A stretch of 64,000 nucleotides of DNA from Myoxocephalus aenaeus (lineage: Eukaryota; Chordata; Actinopteri; Perciformes; Cottidae): assembly GCA_038501785.1 (NCBI GenBank), contig JBAMJR010000102.1, forward strand, positions 943,501 to 1,007,500. The letters are read 5' to 3'. Under the pieces are notes generated by a model, which was not told the DNA's origin, did no database searches, and worked only from the letters and a program-made list of their open reading frames with translations. Shown one piece after another: positions 1-12,361 of the stretch. Both the position numbers and the translations under genes were made by a program. Each line of letters starts with the position of its first letter. The stretch's first letter is position 1.

Positions 1-1277
1 GCTCTTCAAAAAGAAAATGGACTGAAATCTCTCTAGTTTCTACACAAGCAAATGTTACCATATTAAACGGTATCAATGTGTTCTAAGCTGTACTTAATGC
101 AGCTGAATGCGGCATATGCCATGGATGACCTTTCAATCACACGGCAACCCTTACATCAAGAATGATCGTAACGTCTTACATTGGATGACATTTTCTATAT
201 CTTCAATCAAGACTTACCACCTTGTTGTGTCTCATTGAAACGACTTTCCATGGCAATAAAGCTTTAACAAAGGACAATTATCTCCGTCTCTCTCTCTCTG
301 TGTGTCTCTCTTACTATACGGCAAATGTGCAAACAAGACTACAGCATCTGTTGCATGTTTATCCTCACACGGTGTGATGCATGCTCAAGGGAAGAAACTG
401 TTTTTTTCAAAGGACTGTTAACACATAGCAGGATGTGTGCTTTTTGCAGAAAACCACAATCTTTCTTTAGACTGAAAATAACATCAAAGCAAGATGAAGT
501 GAGACAGTGAACCTCTTTTGACAATATTAATGAATATTATAGTTAAAACAACCAATTTACACAGAAATTACCCTGCAAATTTGAATGAATTGGCTATTCT
601 ATGCATTATATTTATCATTTTGTCGTGTTTCATAATATTTTAAGATATTCCCCCCTCTACATTTAAGGAAGCAGGATATATTTTTTTTAAATGGCACATT
701 AAGTCATCAGCTCAGTGTTGTTATCCGAGGTCTCATTATAAAGCTGTAAAGTCAGCAGTGAGTTGCCATGACAAAAATACACCTGTGACAATCACTAAGA
801 CTAAGTGTGAAGAATAATTCCATTATCAGCGTCATAAAACGTAAGTGAACCTCTCTCTGTTGCTGTACCTGCTAAACCTGGGCTGCAAACACACACTTTA
901 TATTAGTGAAACAACTGAGATCGTATAGGAGATAGCTTGGATTTCCCCAGAGATTATAGATCCATTAATGGCTGTGTTTATGTGAAAACTGTCTCGTCCT
1001 AGTTTTGATCATATTGTGGATTTAATGTTTACATAGACCACAGTTACTCTATACAGACCACTCTATATTTACCGTCAGCTGATGACCACTGCAAAGTGAC
1101 TTAAGATGCATACATGGCAGAGAATGATCAAAGAGACGAGCGGGTGAAATGTCACAAAGGTTGTAGCTACAACCACACAAGCCACTGCTGATTTACACCT
1201 GGTTCCAATAAAGACTTGTCTTTGAAGAATTCATTTGAATCTCATAATTTTACTATTTTGCTGTCGTTTCCGAAACG

Positions 1278-1330
<53 letters not shown>

Positions 1331-1575
1331 TTGCACACTGCAGCCTTTTCCACATTTGATGTGAAAGTCAATTCAGTGAAACGGCGACTCAGACCTGACA
1401 CATCCTCCAGCAGGTCCCCAGGTCGGTTTTCACACGTCCCACTCACCAACACTGGATGACTTGTTTCCTGTAAGGTGTGTGGGCTACTTTAGGTCAAGCC
1501 ATGTTCATTTTCACAATATGATACAAAGCCAGTGTATATCAATTAAACTGGAAAAAGAACATTTAAAAAAAGGCT
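1..1575. other. intergenic DNA, no gene seen
   Basis: I see no coding exon, RNA gene or recognisable mobile element here on either strand. The short open frames have no family resemblance and poor codon character. The only structured part is a TA dinucleotide tract near 1279-1327. The stretch could hold the untranslated end of a gene outside the window, but nothing shows this directly. Confidence 0.6.
1279..1327. repeat. (TA)n microsatellite
   Basis: An almost pure run of alternating T and A of about 49 bp, with one interruption near its left end. The YIYIYI open frames across it on both strands are artefacts of the repeat. Confidence 0.95.
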
Positions 1576-1584
1576 CAGTTAAGA

Positions 1585-2062
1585 CCTTTCTTCTTGAGGA
1601 AGCGTAGATCCTAGGGGGGGGAGGGGCATATGATAAAAACAGGATCAATGAGATGATCAGAAAGGCTGGCTCAGTGATTGGCCTTCCCCGGACTCACTAG
1701 GTCACTGTAGAAAAGATAACAAGGGCCAAGTTTAAACGGTTGTTTCTATTGAAGGCCTTCCATCACACTGTGTTGTTAATGGACAACCCATTCAGGGAGA
1801 GGCTCAGGAGGCCTCAGTGTTCTAGAAGGTCTTTGGTTCCAGCAGCAGTTAGATTTTTTAATGAACACCTTTAGATGTGGTGTTTAGATGTAGCATCTTT
1901 CTGATGTCGATCATGTTCCATATGGCATTTTCTGGTGTTATTTAATCTTTGTAATGTGTTGTTTGTTGTTGTGCACTATGGACTGTGTCTATTGTTGTCT
2001 GTATGAGTTTTTGGTGGCAACTGAGTTTCCCCACTGGGGATTAGTAAAGTTTTCTAATCTAA
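1585..2062 (+). mobile_element. truncated non-LTR retrotransposon (LINE) 3' end
   Basis: The plus strand reads, with frame breaks, as the tail of a LINE reverse-transcriptase protein. Recognisable pieces are IRKAGSVIGLP, AKFKRL and NPFRERLRRPQC, followed by LVPAAVRFFNEHL. The 3' end near 2025-2060 has a CCCCACTGGGGATTAGTAAAG-like motif, the form seen at the 3' ends of many fish LINEs. The 5' part is absent and the frame is broken, so this is a dead copy. The clade cannot be settled by eye; a Rex1/Babar or CR1-like origin is possible. Confidence 0.7.
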
Positions 2063-3349
2063 TATTTTTTAAGGATTTATCAAAGGAAGCAGAAGATACA
2101 CAGGCTTGTAATTATTATATTTGACATGATGGTTTCAATAGAGGTTGTGTATATCAGATTGTGCAGCTCATCCTGCAATGTGATTTATGTCACTGAGTGA
2201 ATTCAAAGGAATAGTTAGAGAAATAAAGTACTTCTCAATGGTGGATTCATCATCCTGAAAGAGTTCACTTTGTTTTTCATAACCAAGCAGGTTTTCTCTT
2301 TAGATTTTAATAGACAGTATAGTATTGCTGTGAATGTGCTACAGTGACATCTTGAGGTCTTTAGGTTGTTCCACATCCTGCACTATTTTCATTTTGCTCC
2401 TTGTCGATCCAGACACTCTCTGAACCCTGATACGAAGTTCACGCAAACTCAGACAAATCAGAGACTAAATTATTAGTTTTGAAGCAGACTGAAAAACTAT
2501 TTTTTATTCAAGGAGTGCAATGACGTTAAGGTTTTATCTTCACATTGACCTCACTGTGTGGTTTATTGTACCATATCCAGGAATACTTAATGTCATAGCA
2601 ATCTGACAATTAATGTCAATAGGCTCATGGTCTCAAGGTATTTATTTGACAGTACATATTGTTCATATTTGTACATAAATGTTATAGCAATTGGTCCTGA
2701 ACTCAAAATGTAAAAGTAAAAGTATAAAAGTGTTACCACCAAAATGCATTTAAAGAGCTATATGAGCAGTACAAGTATTTGTTTAGAAGCAGAGTAAACC
2801 CTAAGTATATTATTATTTTGCATTAGATTACTGATGCACTAACATGTAAAAAGCATTGCACTTCTGTGGCTATTCAAGAGAGAGAGAGAGACATTGTATT
2901 TAACAACAACATACAACATACAACAATTCATCTTTTTTTATATACAGTATACTTGCATTGTTTGGATGCCATATATGCATCTAAATTCCGGCTAAGTAGA
3001 AGTATAATGGAAGTACTCAAAGATGTATATGCATCACATGGATATAAAGTGACAAAATTAAATGTGCAAAATAAAGACAACAAAAACCCATTTTATTAAG
3101 AGAATATAATGCTGCACTGCAAGTTTACCCTTATACTAAAACTAATCTATCGCACTGACAAGCGCTTAGCAAAATGTGCAAAAATCAACTATCATCATAA
3201 TTTGGTAAGAATTCAAGTCTATGAACGAGTAACTTTGAAGGACAAACAGCCAGATGTCTTTTTTGTTTTTAAAGTTTTCAGAATATTGTTTGAAAAGCAA
3301 AGCAAACATATGAGAGAGTTGTCACATGATTGACACACTGAAGGCCCTC
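2063..3349. other. intergenic DNA upstream of ssr1, no gene seen
   Basis: AT-rich sequence without recognisable exons or repeats. The open frames at 2866-3333 show no family resemblance. The ssr1 promoter presumably lies at the right edge, where base composition turns GC-rich near 3345. Confidence 0.5.
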
Positions 3350-3477
3350 CCAGCCGTCAGACCAGACATACCGAGGAGGCGGGGCTACGTCCTCTTGTCC
3401 CGCCTCCTGCTCGCCTGCTGTCCTCTCCTCTCCTGAACGCTGATGTGTTACTAACTTCTGCCTCAATCTCTGACAAA
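3345..3477 (+). promoter_or_regulatory. ssr1: probable promoter and 5' UTR of ssr1
   Basis: Composition shifts sharply from AT-rich to GC-rich just before the ssr1 start codon, with CCGCCTCC and GGCGGGGC-type motifs (possible GC boxes) around 3375-3410. No TATA box is evident at a fixed distance. This fits a housekeeping-type promoter, but the transcription start is inferred, not seen. Confidence 0.45.
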
Positions 3478-6400
3478 ATGTTCAATTTCGGATCAAAATT
3501 GGTGCTGCTGTTACTCCTGGCCTTCCCCTGCGGATTAATATCCATCGGTGAGTCTTATTTTTCGTTTGAAGCGGTTCAAAGACGGCTCACCTCCTCAGTT
3601 CGGCAACAGTTAAAAAAAGTTTGTAGACAGCCTCACACACATATATATATTGACGTGGCATAGTCACGCAGCGGCTCCCACGCAGCTCCGAGTCTCCACT
3701 CGCGTTAGCGCTGTACTAACCTCAATATAAAGACATTGTATCCGCACGTTTATTCATAGTAACAACAGCGGGGTATTATTTTACTCTGAAAAGTATCGTT
3801 GCTGCTGCCGTCGAAGCGTAAAAAACAATGTCTGCCGTGAAAAGTAGAGTTCAATTTCACATTGTGAGCTTCAGAGGTTTTTTTTAAGAAGAAAAAACCT
3901 GTCTGAAAGTCCTTGTGGGTTTGCAGCTCCAGTTAACGTCTCGCTCTTGCTGGGACACGTCACCATAGATAAGGTGTAGCTCACTGTGTGTTTGTTGGTG
4001 TCTCGAAGCTTTTTTTTCTCCCGCTGACTTGCATTGAAATGGGGACTTTTGTATTGTTCTGCTGTGTATTTTAAACAAACTGGCAACAAAGTAGCGCGGC
4101 TGTCGACAGGGAACATGAATCAAAATGTATCAACAGTTAGCTACATTAGAAGTTCGACCCAGCCATTCATTGCATTGCCACTAGCAGCTCAATCCATGCA
4201 GCTAAGTCACCGCTTTAAAACGTAGTATTCGTGGATTGGTTGGCTGAAAGGCCTGACTGGTGTGTAGTATTCCCTATAAGATATTGGGCGACATTGTCAT
4301 TTTTTCAAAAGAGCAAATCATAATTATGTCACGCTTTGGCTGATATAGTATTCACACACAAACAAAGTTATGTGAAAGAAAGGTTTTCGGTAAATGTGGA
4401 TATGCGTTCATTTTCCATTTTTCTCACTAAAAACTGTCAAAGAATACTAGTTGAGAAAATAAAACTACCAAGAGTTGTAAAATACTAGAAAACCCAATGT
4501 ATCAGTAATGAGATGGGACGATGCTCAAAATCCTGGATAATATATTATGTATCAACATTCTTTCCTGTCATGGTTAAACCATAACTCATACATCGTTGTG
4601 TCTTCGTCCCCATGCAGGCCAAGTCTCTGCAGACTCAGACTCTGCTGAGGACGCTGCTGAGGATCCAGATGCTGCTGTAGATGAGGAGGAGGAAGATGAA
4701 GAAGAAGAGGTGCTTGTTGAGGAAGATCAGATGCAACCCATGGTATGTGTGTTTTCATAATGCAGCTGTATAGCCAACCATAGATTGACGTGCTGATGAT
4801 CAAGAGACGATGTCATGCAATGTTCCTCCTCAGGAAGGAGACGCAGGAGACGAAGAAGACTCCGATGAAGCTGATAAACATGTATTGTCTCACCCTGATG
4901 TCGACACAACCATCCTATTCATCACAGGAGAAGGTGGGGTCAGATCTTTTGTTCAGGATTTCATTAAGTTAACTGTCACAGCATTTGCACAAGTGAATAC
5001 ATCATCTTAGGCTGCTGGTGTTTCATGGCGACTGTGGCTCAGTGGTGAGCAGGGTCATCCTTCAATCAAAGGATCGGTGGTTCGTTCCCAGCTCCGCTAG
5101 CCCATGTTGATGTGTCTTTGGGCGATACTTGACCCCAAATTTCACCTGTAGCTGTGCCTACGGTGTATGAATGTTAGTTAGTCTTGATGGGCAGGTGGAA
5201 CCTTAGCCACTGCCAATGATGACAAGTAGTGTTAAAGCGCTATACGGGTCATTTATGTAGTTTTCCTTCATCTTATAACTCTTACTTTTTTGTTTTTTAT
5301 TTCTTTTACATTATATCTATTTGTATTCCCAACTAATTTAGAGTTTCCTGCCGATGAAATTGTGAGGTTCCTGGTGGGTTTCACCAACAAGGGAAGTCAG
5401 GATTTCACCGTCCAGTCTTTGGAGGCCTCCTTCCGTTACCCCCAAGACTTCCAGTTCTACATCCAGAATGTAAGTTTAATCTGAAATAATAAAAACAAAC
5501 AAACACAGGCAAACATATGTAACAACTTGTATACTTTATGTGAAGTCTGATACAAGAATGTGATCACTTGCGATGATCAAAAAGTCTTTTTGGGATGTGA
5601 TTGTATAAGAGTATGTTAGAAAAATATTCTGAACAATATATCGTACAATAAAATACTTGCATGTGGTAAATATAACCCTTAAATTTCATTTTGACATGAA
5701 GCAGAAGACAAGAAATGTTTGTATTACAACAAATTCAGTCCATTAAGTGTGTGTGTGTTCGTGTAGTTCACAGCGTTGCCTCTGAGCACTGTGGTGCAGC
5801 CCCAGGCTCAGGCCTCCTTTGAGTACTCCTTCATCCCCGCTCAGCCCATGGCGGGTCGCCCATTTGGTCTTGTTATCCTCCTCAACTATCTTGACACTGA
5901 GGTAAAAAGGTTTTTCATTATTTATTTATTTATTTATACAAAAATATCTTTGGTGGTGGTGATGCTTGAGGTCTGTTCAGGTTGACGTGTTAGAGAAAAA
6001 ATGGAGTGCGATGCTGTCAGACGCAGGAAGGTTTTTCACAGCCCGCCTCAAATTTGATGATTCATCGAAACTAATACCTGAATTAGTCATTGTCAGCAAA
6101 GCAGTAGTCGTTTATATTCATAAAACAGCAATATTGTTTTTGTATAATTGGGTGGCAGAAGACTGGTGGCTTCTTACTGTCATTATTTTTCTGCCAGCTG
6201 AACTTTGACTGTTGCTTCCATGCTATTAAGGAATGATGTGACAGATGCTAAGTCATATAGACATTTGGATTTTTAAAGTGCAGCTGTAAAAAGGAAAGTT
6301 CTTGAAAGTTCACTTCGAGTTTACAAATGCTAGTTTAAATTTTTCTCTCCAGGGAAACGGCTTTCAGACTGCCATCTACAACCAGACTGTCACCATCACC

Positions 6401-7980
6401 GAGCTAGACGAGGGACTGGATGGAGAAACGTAAGACTTTCTTCTACCATGTTCTATCACGTACATTCTTGTTAATGAAAAGGTGGATAAAGTGTTTGCTC
6501 TGTCATATTATGTCACTGCAAAAAATCTAATGAAGACTGTACGCTATAAAGTAGCACCACAATGACTGAATCAGTAGGTTGACACATTCAACCAAATTCT
6601 GCGTCTCAGTTTTATGTAAATGAGGTGTAAATCTAGTTATTTTCCCCACCTATTACTTATTTGAAATGTCCCTTACATGCAGCTCTCTAAGGCTTCACAA
6701 TACCAGTCTTCCCAGACTATTGCAGCACATGTAAGAACCTGTAAAAAAAGGAGGTGTGAAATTGGCACCAAGAGATTAGTTGTCAGAATTGTGCTGCTGC
6801 TGCAAGAGGCAGAAACTGTCACCAGCAAATTATTCAAGAGAAGCGTTTTGCATCCTAAAATCTCAGAACCAATCAAAAAAAATTTCAGATACTGATCACT
6901 TAAAGTCATTTTAGGGCACAAAGGGGCCACTTTTGTTAGACTGGTCTTTATGCTAAAACCTTTCAGTTGCTGATAAAAGGAGCTATTTGCTTTAATATTG
7001 TTATATTTTGATGGCTACTTTGTGCTTCTATATAATGTGCATACTGTATTCAGTAAGTCTGCAAAAATATTTAGAAAAGGTGATAGATATGTTTTCATAC
7101 CTCCATCTTCAACTTGCTTGGTTGCTACATTTATTTATTTATTACATTGCCAAAATGGCTTCACATTGTGACCATGCATTGTTAGTGGGTAATGTAAGTA
7201 AAGTAAACTACATTTCAGTCAAACTCTACATTGTGTCTTCAGTCAGTCAGTAGCTGTGCATCACGTATAGAGTATGCAATGTACTCTTCTGTTCACGAAT
7301 GAAAAAATATACATCATTTTGATTCAATTTTCTTTCTGCAGAATGTTCTTGTACATCTTCCTGGTTGGACTGGTGAGCCTGGTGCTCTTCGGAGTGTACC
7401 AGTTCCTGGAGACGAGGACGGTATGTGTTGGTCTTCTATCGGCTCCTTTTTATTCTTCATGTTAAGACGAGGATGTTTGGTCTACATGATGTACTTGGGA
7501 TGAGTCATTTCCTCTGTTTTACCAATGCAAATGTGATTTCCCGTGTATAAAGTCAATGGCAGCTAATGGAATAGAGGGCACATTAACAAGGGGTGTCGTC
7601 CATTCTCCTCCCTGTGAATTTGTTTCCTTAGACAGGGAGACATTGAAGATATTGAAGCAGGCTCATGGATAAAATGGTTTTAAAATTAGACGTGTTGTCT
7701 TTTGCAGAAAAAGAGACTCTCTGTGAAAATAGAGAAGGGCACTGGTGGTGGGATGAACGACGTGGACATCAGCTGGATTCCTCAGGAGACTCTCAATATC
7801 ATGAGTATGTTCAGTTTTATCCCCAACTGTTACACGTAATAACAGATAAAACAGACGATAGATTTGATTGCTCACGTTACTGTTACACATCTGATCTTTG
7901 CATCCTGTCTTACAGACAGGGCTTCCCCGAAAGCATCTCCACGGAAGCGAACCAATAGGGCAGCTGGAACAGATCAATAA
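3478..7980 (+). CDS. ssr1: translocon-associated protein subunit alpha (SSR1/TRAP-alpha)
   Basis: Encodes the alpha subunit of the TRAP complex, an ER membrane protein that sits beside the Sec61 channel and helps nascent proteins enter the ER. Coding exons: 3478-3547, 4618-4742, 4834-4933, 5342-5469, 5767-5901, 6353-6429, 7342-7420, 7708-7804 and 7916-7980. All junctions are GT-AG and the total is 876 nt, giving 291 aa (human protein 286). In order: a hydrophobic signal peptide (residues 1-24), a long acidic stretch (about 27-80), and the conserved lumenal domain with FLVGFTNKG, ASFRYPQDFQFYIQN and FEYSFIPAQPM. One membrane segment follows (about 213-235), then a basic cytosolic tail with DVDISWIPQETLN. 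The start is the first ATG, directly before the signal peptide. An AATAAA overlaps the stop codon (7977-7982), but the more likely poly(A) signal is at 8320. Intron 3 carries a SINE. Confidence 0.97.
5027..5265 (+). mobile_element. tRNA-derived SINE in ssr1 intron 3
   Basis: The 5' end has an RNA polymerase III A box, TGGCTCAGTGG (about 5035-5045), and a B box, GGTTCGTTCCC (about 5090-5100), spaced as in a tRNA head. Downstream runs the tail common in teleosts, with GGGCGATACTTGACCCCAAATT-like text, GTGTATGAATG, GATGGGCAGGTGG and TAAAGCGCTATA. It ends about 75 bp before ssr1 exon 4. It cannot be a working tRNA because the arms around the boxes do not pair. Confidence 0.8.
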
Positions 7981-8319
7981 AACTGTCCATTTCCATCCAT
8001 CGTGCTTTCAAAGCTCATTTCCTCGCCGCTGTAACCCGATTCCCATTTACAATGGATCAACATTTCCAACCCGAGCAGCGTGTTTCAGATGTTTGTGTGG
8101 ATCTCATCCTGCTGGAACAACGACCAGAGAGCATCCTGGACTCTGACCAGAGCAAGGCCATCTAGACCCCAACAGAGCTGAACTACAGTCCACTTTGAAC
8201 AGGACATTTTTTTTTTTATCACTGTGTGCGTGTGTGAAAGGTGATTAAAAAAATGAAGTCATTCAACTTTTTGTGGAAAAACATTGATTGTGGTACAAAC
8301 TTTCCCAAAAAGAGAGTTG

Positions 8320-8325
8320 AATAAA
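8320..8325 (+). terminator. ssr1: candidate ssr1 poly(A) signal AATAAA
   Basis: A canonical AATAAA lies 340 bp after the ssr1 stop codon. No long open frame lies between. It is the first well-placed signal after the hexamer that overlaps the stop codon. Confidence 0.6.
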
Positions 8326-9590
8326 TCAACCTGCTGGCTTTATGAACACTGTCAAGTCATAATTTAATTACTTTTATGGTTTGGAGATATGTTAGCTGCA
8401 TTTTTAGGCTTCAAATCATTTCTTTTTCATTCGTTGAATGAGTTGAATCCCCCACTTCTCCATCATGTAAACACCATTGTGCCTTTTTGTACTGTCTCTG
8501 CGGTGCCATGCAAAGAAAAAGTATAGATGCAATTGATTAAACGGTTTCCCACTCCTCTGCTTTTACCATCCAGTCACATATAGCATGAGGTTTCTAAAAG
8601 TAAATAAATGTGTTTTTTTTAATGGCAGCTGCAATTACAACACATAAAACAATGTTCTCTTGAGGTTTCTGCAGGTTAGTTTACCTGTTGTTTTTCACTG
8701 TTGTAATGTAACTTCTCCTTGGTTCAGCATTCCAAACTCTCTACTAAGTGCTGTTGGGGCAATCTGCCATTTCCTTTGGGAGAAAACAGTGTTTTCAAAG
8801 ACAATAAAAAGGGTAAACAACGTATATTTTGTCCAAATATTGCTCACTTAAAAACGATTTCCTAATTATTATACTGTTATCTTCTGCATTTTCTGAAAGT
8901 TTGTGCAATCAACAGTACACATTCAGTACAATGTGGATGTTTTCACTCAAGGAATTTTGAAAGGAAACGACAGGGTTGAAACTAATGATTATTTGTTGTT
9001 TGGGTTAACAAAACATCCGAAACAATCAAAACTGCCCATCACAATTTCCCGGAGCGCAATGTCATCAGATCCAACCCAAAGATGTTCAATTGATATTAAG
9101 TAAAGGAAAAGAAAAACATTCTCCCGTTGGACAATCTGGATTCATCATATTTGTCCTCTTAAAAATGATTCAAACATCAACTAATCTGTTAATGGCTTCA
9201 TTGTTGCAGCTCTGATTTCTGATTTAGCATTTGCACATATGCACAAAGTTAATAATTTATCTCTACATTCCCAATGCAACATTTCCTATATTCCTTATGC
9301 TTATGATACAGGGATGGACGCCTATATACTTTTAAATTAAAAAGAATAGTCTCAAAAAAATCTGTTTACCCCTTTAATTAGGCCTACCAAATGACATACT
9401 GCTTCCCAAAATTAGAAAACAATTCAACTTTTAAAATGCACCCATCTTTGCATTGTGGTGTAGACAGGACGGCATCCGATTTAAACTTGAAAGAGGGACT
9501 ACAATGCACGTGTAATATATACTGTAAGAATAAAGAGGAGCTTCGACATTGAGATAACACCAGATATTATCCATAAAGTGCTCGCTAGTG
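8326..9590. other. intergenic between ssr1 and nrn1; one old repeat copy
   Basis: No coding exons are seen. The one recognisable element is a copy of a dispersed teleost repeat at about 8965-9115, listed separately. The remainder is AT-rich unique-looking sequence. Confidence 0.55.
8965..9115 (+). repeat. dispersed teleost repeat fragment, family A copy 1
   Basis: The segment has AAACTAATGATTATTTG, then AACAAAACATCCGAAACAATC, CAATTTCCCGGAGC, and CATCAGATCCAACCCAAAGA. This order of motifs belongs to a very common teleost interspersed repeat often seen near hAT-like ends. Related copies in this window are at about 29605-29880 (same strand) and 45060-45350 (opposite strand). Confidence 0.6.
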
Positions 9591-9901
9591 TCGTAACACG
9601 CAGGGCATCCTGATCCTCCCCGTGCTGTTGGGTTCCTCCTCGGGGAGGTGAGAGCTGTCCGGTGCTGAGGGGGAGATGAGCTCAGCGCGCGCCGGGGGGC
9701 AGGTAACGTCAGCAGTGGGCCGGAGCCGGGGAAGATTGCACACACACACACAAGTGTTTACCGCCGCCTAATCACTGATACACACATTCATAATGGGCAG
9801 TTAATCGGTTCTTTGTGACTCAGCAGCGCTTTTTTTCTTACGATCCTCACGAGAGCCTCGGCAGCATCCCGCGCCCTCCGCTCGGCTTGAAATGGGATGA
9901 T
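9590..9901 (+). promoter_or_regulatory. CpG-rich promoter / 5' UTR of nrn1-like gene
   Basis: A GC- and CpG-rich island (notably GCGCGCGCCGGGG at about 9684-9697) lies directly before the neuritin start codon, in otherwise AT-rich DNA. It includes a TAACGTCA-type motif near 9702-9709 that resembles a CRE half-site. That is of interest because mammalian neuritin is an activity-induced gene. The transcription start is not visible, and regulation by CREB is only inferred. Confidence 0.4.
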
Positions 9902-11786
9902 ATGGGATTTTTCATGTCGACGAAGATCGGAGGGATTCTTGCGTTTGCCTTGGGTACGATATATGTCAAGCTGCTCCTCCGGTTTTATTTAGACTGCGAG
10001 CCACTTCGGATGGTTTGACACAGATAATTACATCAGAAATCACACTATGAGTGTAATCTGTATTTATCTCCATCAGCGATGCGTGATGGAGACCTGCGCC
10101 GTGCAGCCGCTTGTAGTGTAGTGTAGTAGCCTCACCCATCGACAATAGCAGCTGAGTCTATACTTAGTGATAGTGTGCTTTTGGCCATGCACGATCCAAA
10201 AATTTAAAAATATGAGCCAAACTGATGTATTTTTACAAACGCCACTTTTACTAATATTCGTTGCTTAAATGGTGCTTATTTTTTGCATTGTTCTCTTGCA
10301 CATTATTGTATTATTGACACGTTTTAGCATTTTGTGGAAGGAATATATGAGATGCAGTGTTGAGGATTATTATAGGTAACAGTCTAAAGTAGATTCCAGA
10401 TGACAGGATTAAAAAAAAGGAACGCTTGAATATATTTAGGAAACCAAATCAAACAGAAATGTTATGTTATTGTAATATGTGTTGTATAAAAGATTGAGTA
10501 TTTGTGAAAAGAAAGTTGCATGATCATGAGCATTATTTGAAGTGCTCATGGTGGTCGAGAAAGATAAACCAGACTAAAACTGTTCACACATATTACCAAA
10601 TTAGAAATACAAAAATTAGGCTATTTTGCATGTGCCTATAAACTCAACTAAGCCATCACCTGTGTGTGTTTTGCAGTATTCTCGTCCCTGATGGTGTCAG
10701 GAGACTCAGATGTGAACTGTGAGCACATTTATAAGGACTTCTCTGATTGTGTCCTGGTGCTGGGCGAGAGCATGGACAACTACCAGGAGAACGTGACCAG
10801 CGAGAGGGGAGTGGCAGCCGTGTGCAGGTGATCATAACTTTATGATGGAGTGAGTGTGTGAACAGCATGCAGCACACACCTGTGCACATGGGACATCCCC
10901 AATGGGATTGGTGCTGTGTGTTTTAACAGATGTGTCGTCACTTTCAACCAGAGAAGTGAAAGACAAAGCAGCTGAGATGGGCTGTAATGAAAACCCTTCA
11001 GTAAAAGATGATTATTATGAATACATGTGTGATTAAACTGTATTTCAGTTTTAAAAAAAGTATGAAATTGAAAGTGCATGATATAGTGAATGAAGACAGA
11101 CAGGTGGAGTATGAAGTGTGCATCTCTTGAGAGAAAAGAGAAGATGCCATGATCTCAGAGGGAGAATAGAGACATGAATGGTGCTGAGACACTGAGCCAG
11201 TGTACTAAATAATTTATGATTTAGCTGCAGCAGTAATGAAATTCCAGGGATGTTTTTTGTCATTGTTACTGCACGCACTCTACAACCCCTGCACTGTATA
11301 GTTAAGACAAAGATTTACACATCAGCCTTCTGCTGAAAATGGCCCTCTTCCAATATCATCTGCGATATTGTTTCACTCTCTGATGCAGTTGCCATGGTAA
11401 TTAAAGCTCAGTTTGACTTACGTGAAGCCACCATAACCGTCTGAGTGATAGATTACTGGCAAGCAAATTGCTCCACGACAGCCAGTGCACGTATAGCCAG
11501 GATGAAACCGTGAGCGAGGTGTTGATCTGGTGATGCTTTTCTTTGCCACAGCCACTGGGAAGCGTTCCACACTTGTGCCCTCACAGCGCTGTCCGACTGT
11601 CAGGAGGAGGTCAGCTCCATCTGGGAGACTCTGAGGCAGGACTCCACCAAGATGCGCTTCCAGGGAAGTCTGTTCGACCTGTGCAGCCCCAGCTCCTCGT
11701 CCAGTATACGCGTGTCTCTGGCTGCCCTGACCCTGCCCCTGATAGGTGTGTTGATCATGACCGGGCCCAACTGGCTCAACGTATAA
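9902..11786 (+). CDS. nrn1: neuritin (NRN1-like), GPI-anchored neurotrophic protein
   Basis: Neuritin is a small secreted, GPI-anchored protein that promotes neurite outgrowth and synapse maturation. Coding exons: 9902-9953, 10677-10827 and 11552-11786, all GT-AG, 438 nt in total, giving 145 aa (human NRN1 142). A signal peptide is split over exons 1 and 2. The mature part holds the conserved cysteines: CEHIYKDFSDCVLVLG, VCSHWEAFHTCALTALSDCQE and FQGSLFDLC. The C-terminal 25 residues are hydrophobic, as expected for a GPI signal. The start chosen is ATG 9902, because the ATG ten bases upstream is followed by a stop at once; a second in-frame ATG is at 9914. It resembles NRN1 more than NRN1L. 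Which fish duplicate (nrn1a or nrn1b) cannot be told here. Confidence 0.93.
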
Positions 11787-12360
11787 ATCGGGCGGGGTTA
11801 GGGGTGGAGACATGGAAGGGGTGATGACGAGGGCCTCAAATTCCTCTGGGTTCAGTCCTCCTGAGTTCAAACTTAAAGCCAAGGATTTAAGATGGATAGT
11901 GATTCAATATTACGGAATATTTTGACGCAGAGCCACACGGCTCTGTGGCTAGCCAATCAATATTTGTTGTAATGAATAATGAAATCTCCTCAAATATTCA
12001 GCTTGATCCTCCCTTATGTCTAGAAACTGACAGAGTACTGTAGTTGAGAAGACTACATTTCAGCCACCTAATCAGTCTAAAGCTAACAAGCCAAGTATTC
12101 GAGGGATTTCAGAGACAAACCCAGACACCTGTGGCTCTGGGTTACTAATAAACACGGAGTGGACACAGCATCGCGATCGCCAGTACAATCTGATGCAATG
12201 AATACTATGATTATGAACATGTTCAGTTTTTGTGGATTCAACTCTGAGGTCATTTTTTTAAAGCGGTATTTGAGGAGTTGTTTTGGTTTTCATTATATTC
12301 TAAGACAGCGAGGTGTTCATGTGTGCCCTCTCCTTGTATTGTATGGGGTTGTGATAGTTG
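11787..12360. other. downstream of nrn1, probable 3' UTR then intergenic
   Basis: No coding exon is seen. The first few hundred bases are likely the neuritin 3' UTR, since that gene has a long UTR in other vertebrates. No poly(A) signal stands out. The right edge runs into a fold-back repeat. Confidence 0.4.
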
Positions 12361-12361
12361 A

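Noticed and set aside
3445..3663. Open frame running from ssr1 exon 1 into its intron
   Set aside because: The conserved protein stops matching at the GT donor after 3547. The rest is intron read-through.
5027..5110. A functional tRNA gene in ssr1 intron 3
   Set aside because: The A and B boxes are present but the stems do not pair, and the SINE tail continues. It is a tRNA-derived SINE.
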